A stretch of 16,257 nt of DNA from Anaerolineales bacterium (lineage in GTDB: Bacteria; Chloroflexota; Anaerolineae; Anaerolineales; Villigracilaceae), in NCBI GenBank assembly GCA_025938055.1, contig JAICQC010000049.1:1-16257 (forward strand), given 5' to 3'. A program made the position numbers and the translations under genes. Of the stretch, positions 14,742-16,257 are shown piece after piece. The notes beneath the pieces are model-generated. The model was not told the DNA's origin. It made no database searches and saw only the letters and a list, made by a program, of their open reading frames with translations. Every line of letters begins with the position of its first letter. Position 1 is the stretch's first letter.

Positions 14742-15651
14742 TCCACTGGAAAATCCTTTATTCTGGCCGATTCTTCAAATCACTGCCATTTTGTTTGTCT
14801 TTGGCTTTGGGCTTGTTCTATTCTTTGCGCGCAAAGACCTCAAGGCAGGTCTAAAAGGTGAGTTAGGAAAGCGATTCATCGGTTGGTTGCTCATCGCTCC
14901 CATATTTTTAATCGGCACGTTCGTGAAGGGAGTGGTTGCCGCGGTGATTCTTTTTGTTTTCTTTTACCTGGTACTGGCGGAATACATCCGGGTCGTTGGT
15001 TTACAGCGCCCCTATATTATCCATCTTTACATATTTGTACCAATCACGTTCTTTATAGCACAATATTTCCCTGAACTTTATTCCGTTTTGCCAGCCGCTG
15101 CTATTCTGACACTTACGCTCGTTCCTATTTTTAGACATCCCATCGAAGATTTATATATCCAGCTTTCCTTTGCAGGACGTGGATATTTGTATCTTGTTTG
15201 GTCCGTCGGACATATTCTCCTACTTCAACAGCTGGCGGGCACCGGGCTGATCATGACAACAGCCATAGGGGTTGCCTTGTGTGATGTAATGCAATACACA
15301 ATTGGCAAACTGATCGGGAGGCATATCATTGCACCCGAAGTCAACCCGCGTAAAGCCTGGGAGGGATTAATCGGTGATCTGGTTGGCGCAAGTATCGCGG
15401 TCTATCTATTGCGCTTTGCTCTGCCAGCAGAATTTACTGTTGTACATCACATCATTCTCATCGTGTTGATTGGGCTGGGGTCAGCCTGGGGCGATCTAAT
15501 CAGTTCCATGATCAAACGCGTGTCCCATGTAAAGGACTGGGGACAGATCATCCCCGGACATGGCGGCCTGCTGGATCGTGCTAACAGCATGGTAATAGTT
15601 TTCCCGCTTGTCTACTACTTTTCCTATCTCATTTTGGAGTATTTGAATTAA
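14719..15651 (+). CDS. CdsA-family phosphatidate cytidylyltransferase (YnbB-like)
   Basis: A 310-aa multi-pass membrane enzyme expected to make a CDP-activated lipid from CTP and a phosphatidate-like lipid, the donor for the preceding gene. About eight membrane segments are visible. Conserved parts are CDVMQYTIGKLIGRHIIAP with D189, NPRKAWEG (209-216), GDLISSMIKR with D259 and K266, KDWG (D273) and GHGGLLDRANS (280-290). The CdsA signature normally ends DR-[LIVMFT]-D; here it ends DRAN, with A288 and N289. AGGA lies 6 nt before the ATG at 14719; a longer upstream frame lies within the preceding gene and is rejected. This may be a second, specialised cytidylyltransferase rather than the housekeeping CdsA, as YnbB is in E. 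coli. Confidence 0.9.
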   Translation: MEIIIAHNPLENPLFWPILQITAILFVFGFGLVLFFARKDLKAGLKGELGKRFIGWLLIAPIFLIGTFVKGVVAAVILFVFFYLVLAEYIRVVGLQRPYIIHLYIFVPITFFIAQYFPELYSVLPAAAILTLTLVPIFRHPIEDLYIQLSFAGRGYLYLVWSVGHILLLQQLAGTGLIMTTAIGVALCDVMQYTIGKLIGRHIIAPEVNPRKAWEGLIGDLVGASIAVYLLRFALPAEFTVVHHIILIVLIGLGSAWGDLISSMIKRVSHVKDWGQIIPGHGGLLDRANSMVIVFPLVYYFSYLILEYLN

Positions 15652-15691
15652 TACCTGCAACAAACACGAAAAGTGGAAACTAATTTTCAAT

Positions 15692-16257
15692 CTAATGAAA
15701 ACCAAAATATGTTATGAATACAAAGTAAATCATGCACCACAGCAAAACGTAACCACTCACTACGAGGAACGTGTGTTTTTCGCAAAAAGGCCGAAACCAC
15801 CTTCCTATTCCCCCAAAGACTAGTACAACTGGTAAAAAGCGCTCTAGACGCGCTGGAACAGTCATGAGCAAGAAGGAAGGAAATGAAAAAGCTTGCTCAC
15901 CTGCTTGCGCAGCGTAGATCTTATAAGGAGTACCTCTTAAGGGGCCGGTGAGTATCGTCACGAGCCCATCAGAACGCAAATTTTCAGCCACCTCGTTAAC
16001 GAGCGCAGTATCAATCAATGGAACGTGAATGAGGAATCCTCTTAAAGCAGAGGGATCATTCATTGCTAAAACATACATCACGGAACCGCCAAGCATAGCT
16101 CCTAGTAGGGCAGCTATCGCTGCAGAGAGTCCTCGGCGCCAATGAAATAGCGCAACAAATCCTAGATAAACATCAGGTACGATAAAAAATACTGTGGCCT
16201 CAGCAAATCCCCATAAGAAACCAATGATTAAGGACCATTTCGAATTAGCGTGATCAT
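15692..16257 (-). CDS. DedA/VTT-like membrane protein, C-terminal 187 residues (cut by right edge)
   Basis: The minus-strand frame is open from the right edge, so the true start lies outside; an internal ATG at 16096 is not the start because family-like sequence continues before it. Visible features are GFAEATVFFIVPD, like the conserved F.E....P segment of DedA/VTT proteins, then a Gly/Ala-rich helix LLGAMLGGSVMYVLA and a cytoplasmic stretch. Next comes TGPLRGTPYKIYAAQAGEQA, resembling the R.iPg.R......G block of the family, then two more membrane helices. DedA/VTT proteins move phospholipids or undecaprenyl phosphate across membranes. The match is by motif only and is moderate. The gene is convergent with the lipid pair, 40 nt apart, with no clear terminator between. 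Confidence 0.6.
   Translation of the reverse strand, partial: DHANSKWSLIIGFLWGFAEATVFFIVPDVYLGFVALFHWRRGLSAAIAALLGAMLGGSVMYVLAMNDPSALRGFLIHVPLIDTALVNEVAENLRSDGLVTILTGPLRGTPYKIYAAQAGEQAFSFPSFLLMTVPARLERFLPVVLVFGGIGRWFRPFCEKHTFLVVSGYVLLWCMIYFVFITYFGFH

Noticed and set aside
15652..15691. Terminator between the convergent CdsA-like and DedA-like genes
   Set aside because: The AT-rich stretch has no stable stem with a T run.

Overview
The window looks like chromosomal DNA from a Chloroflexota bacterium, probably of the class Anaerolineae. This is an inference from gene content: a secreted protein with two NBR1-type Ig-like domains and Thr/Pro-rich linkers, a long double-length ThyX-like protein, a free-standing PspC protein and an NfeD/flotillin pair. 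No rRNA or other marker gene is present to confirm it. GC content is moderate over most of the window and visibly lower after about 14,040. There are 14 protein genes, two of them cut by the window edges. I see no tRNA, rRNA, CRISPR array, transposase or phage gene.

Layout. 1-4139 is transcribed leftward: a large secreted two-module protein ending in an intrinsic terminator, then a response regulator and a histidine kinase that runs off the left edge. A divergent intergenic region (4140-4343) carries a good promoter for the secreted protein, a -10 box for dinB placed as if for a leaderless mRNA, and a palindrome covering both -35 positions. 4344-7037 is a rightward run: DNA polymerase IV (dinB), a GyrI-like protein of the Lin2189/YtkR7 type, YjbQ (overlapping by 4 nt) and a small B-box-like zinc-binding membrane protein. 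A nested palindromic repeat follows at 7047-7162. Then come a PspC gene with its terminator, an NfeD-like/flotillin operon with its own promoter and terminator, and an MFS transporter plus M24 peptidase pair closed by a 17-bp hairpin. A leftward thyX-like gene shares a divergent promoter region with a two-gene lipid unit, a CDP-alcohol phosphatidyltransferase and a CdsA-family cytidylyltransferase overlapping by 23 nt. A convergent DedA/VTT-like membrane protein runs off the right edge.

How the genes may work together. Several concern the envelope: PspC, NfeD plus flotillin (membrane microdomains), the two lipid enzymes (resembling the E. coli YnbA/YnbB pair) and the DedA/VTT-like protein. 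dinB followed by a GyrI-like protein could form a DNA-alkylation tolerance unit, since some GyrI-like proteins of this type hydrolyse cyclopropane-bearing DNA alkylators. The lipid pair is the most unusual feature: both enzymes have Asn in place of Asp in their signature motifs. I see no clear-cut new defence system; the findings below are the best leads.
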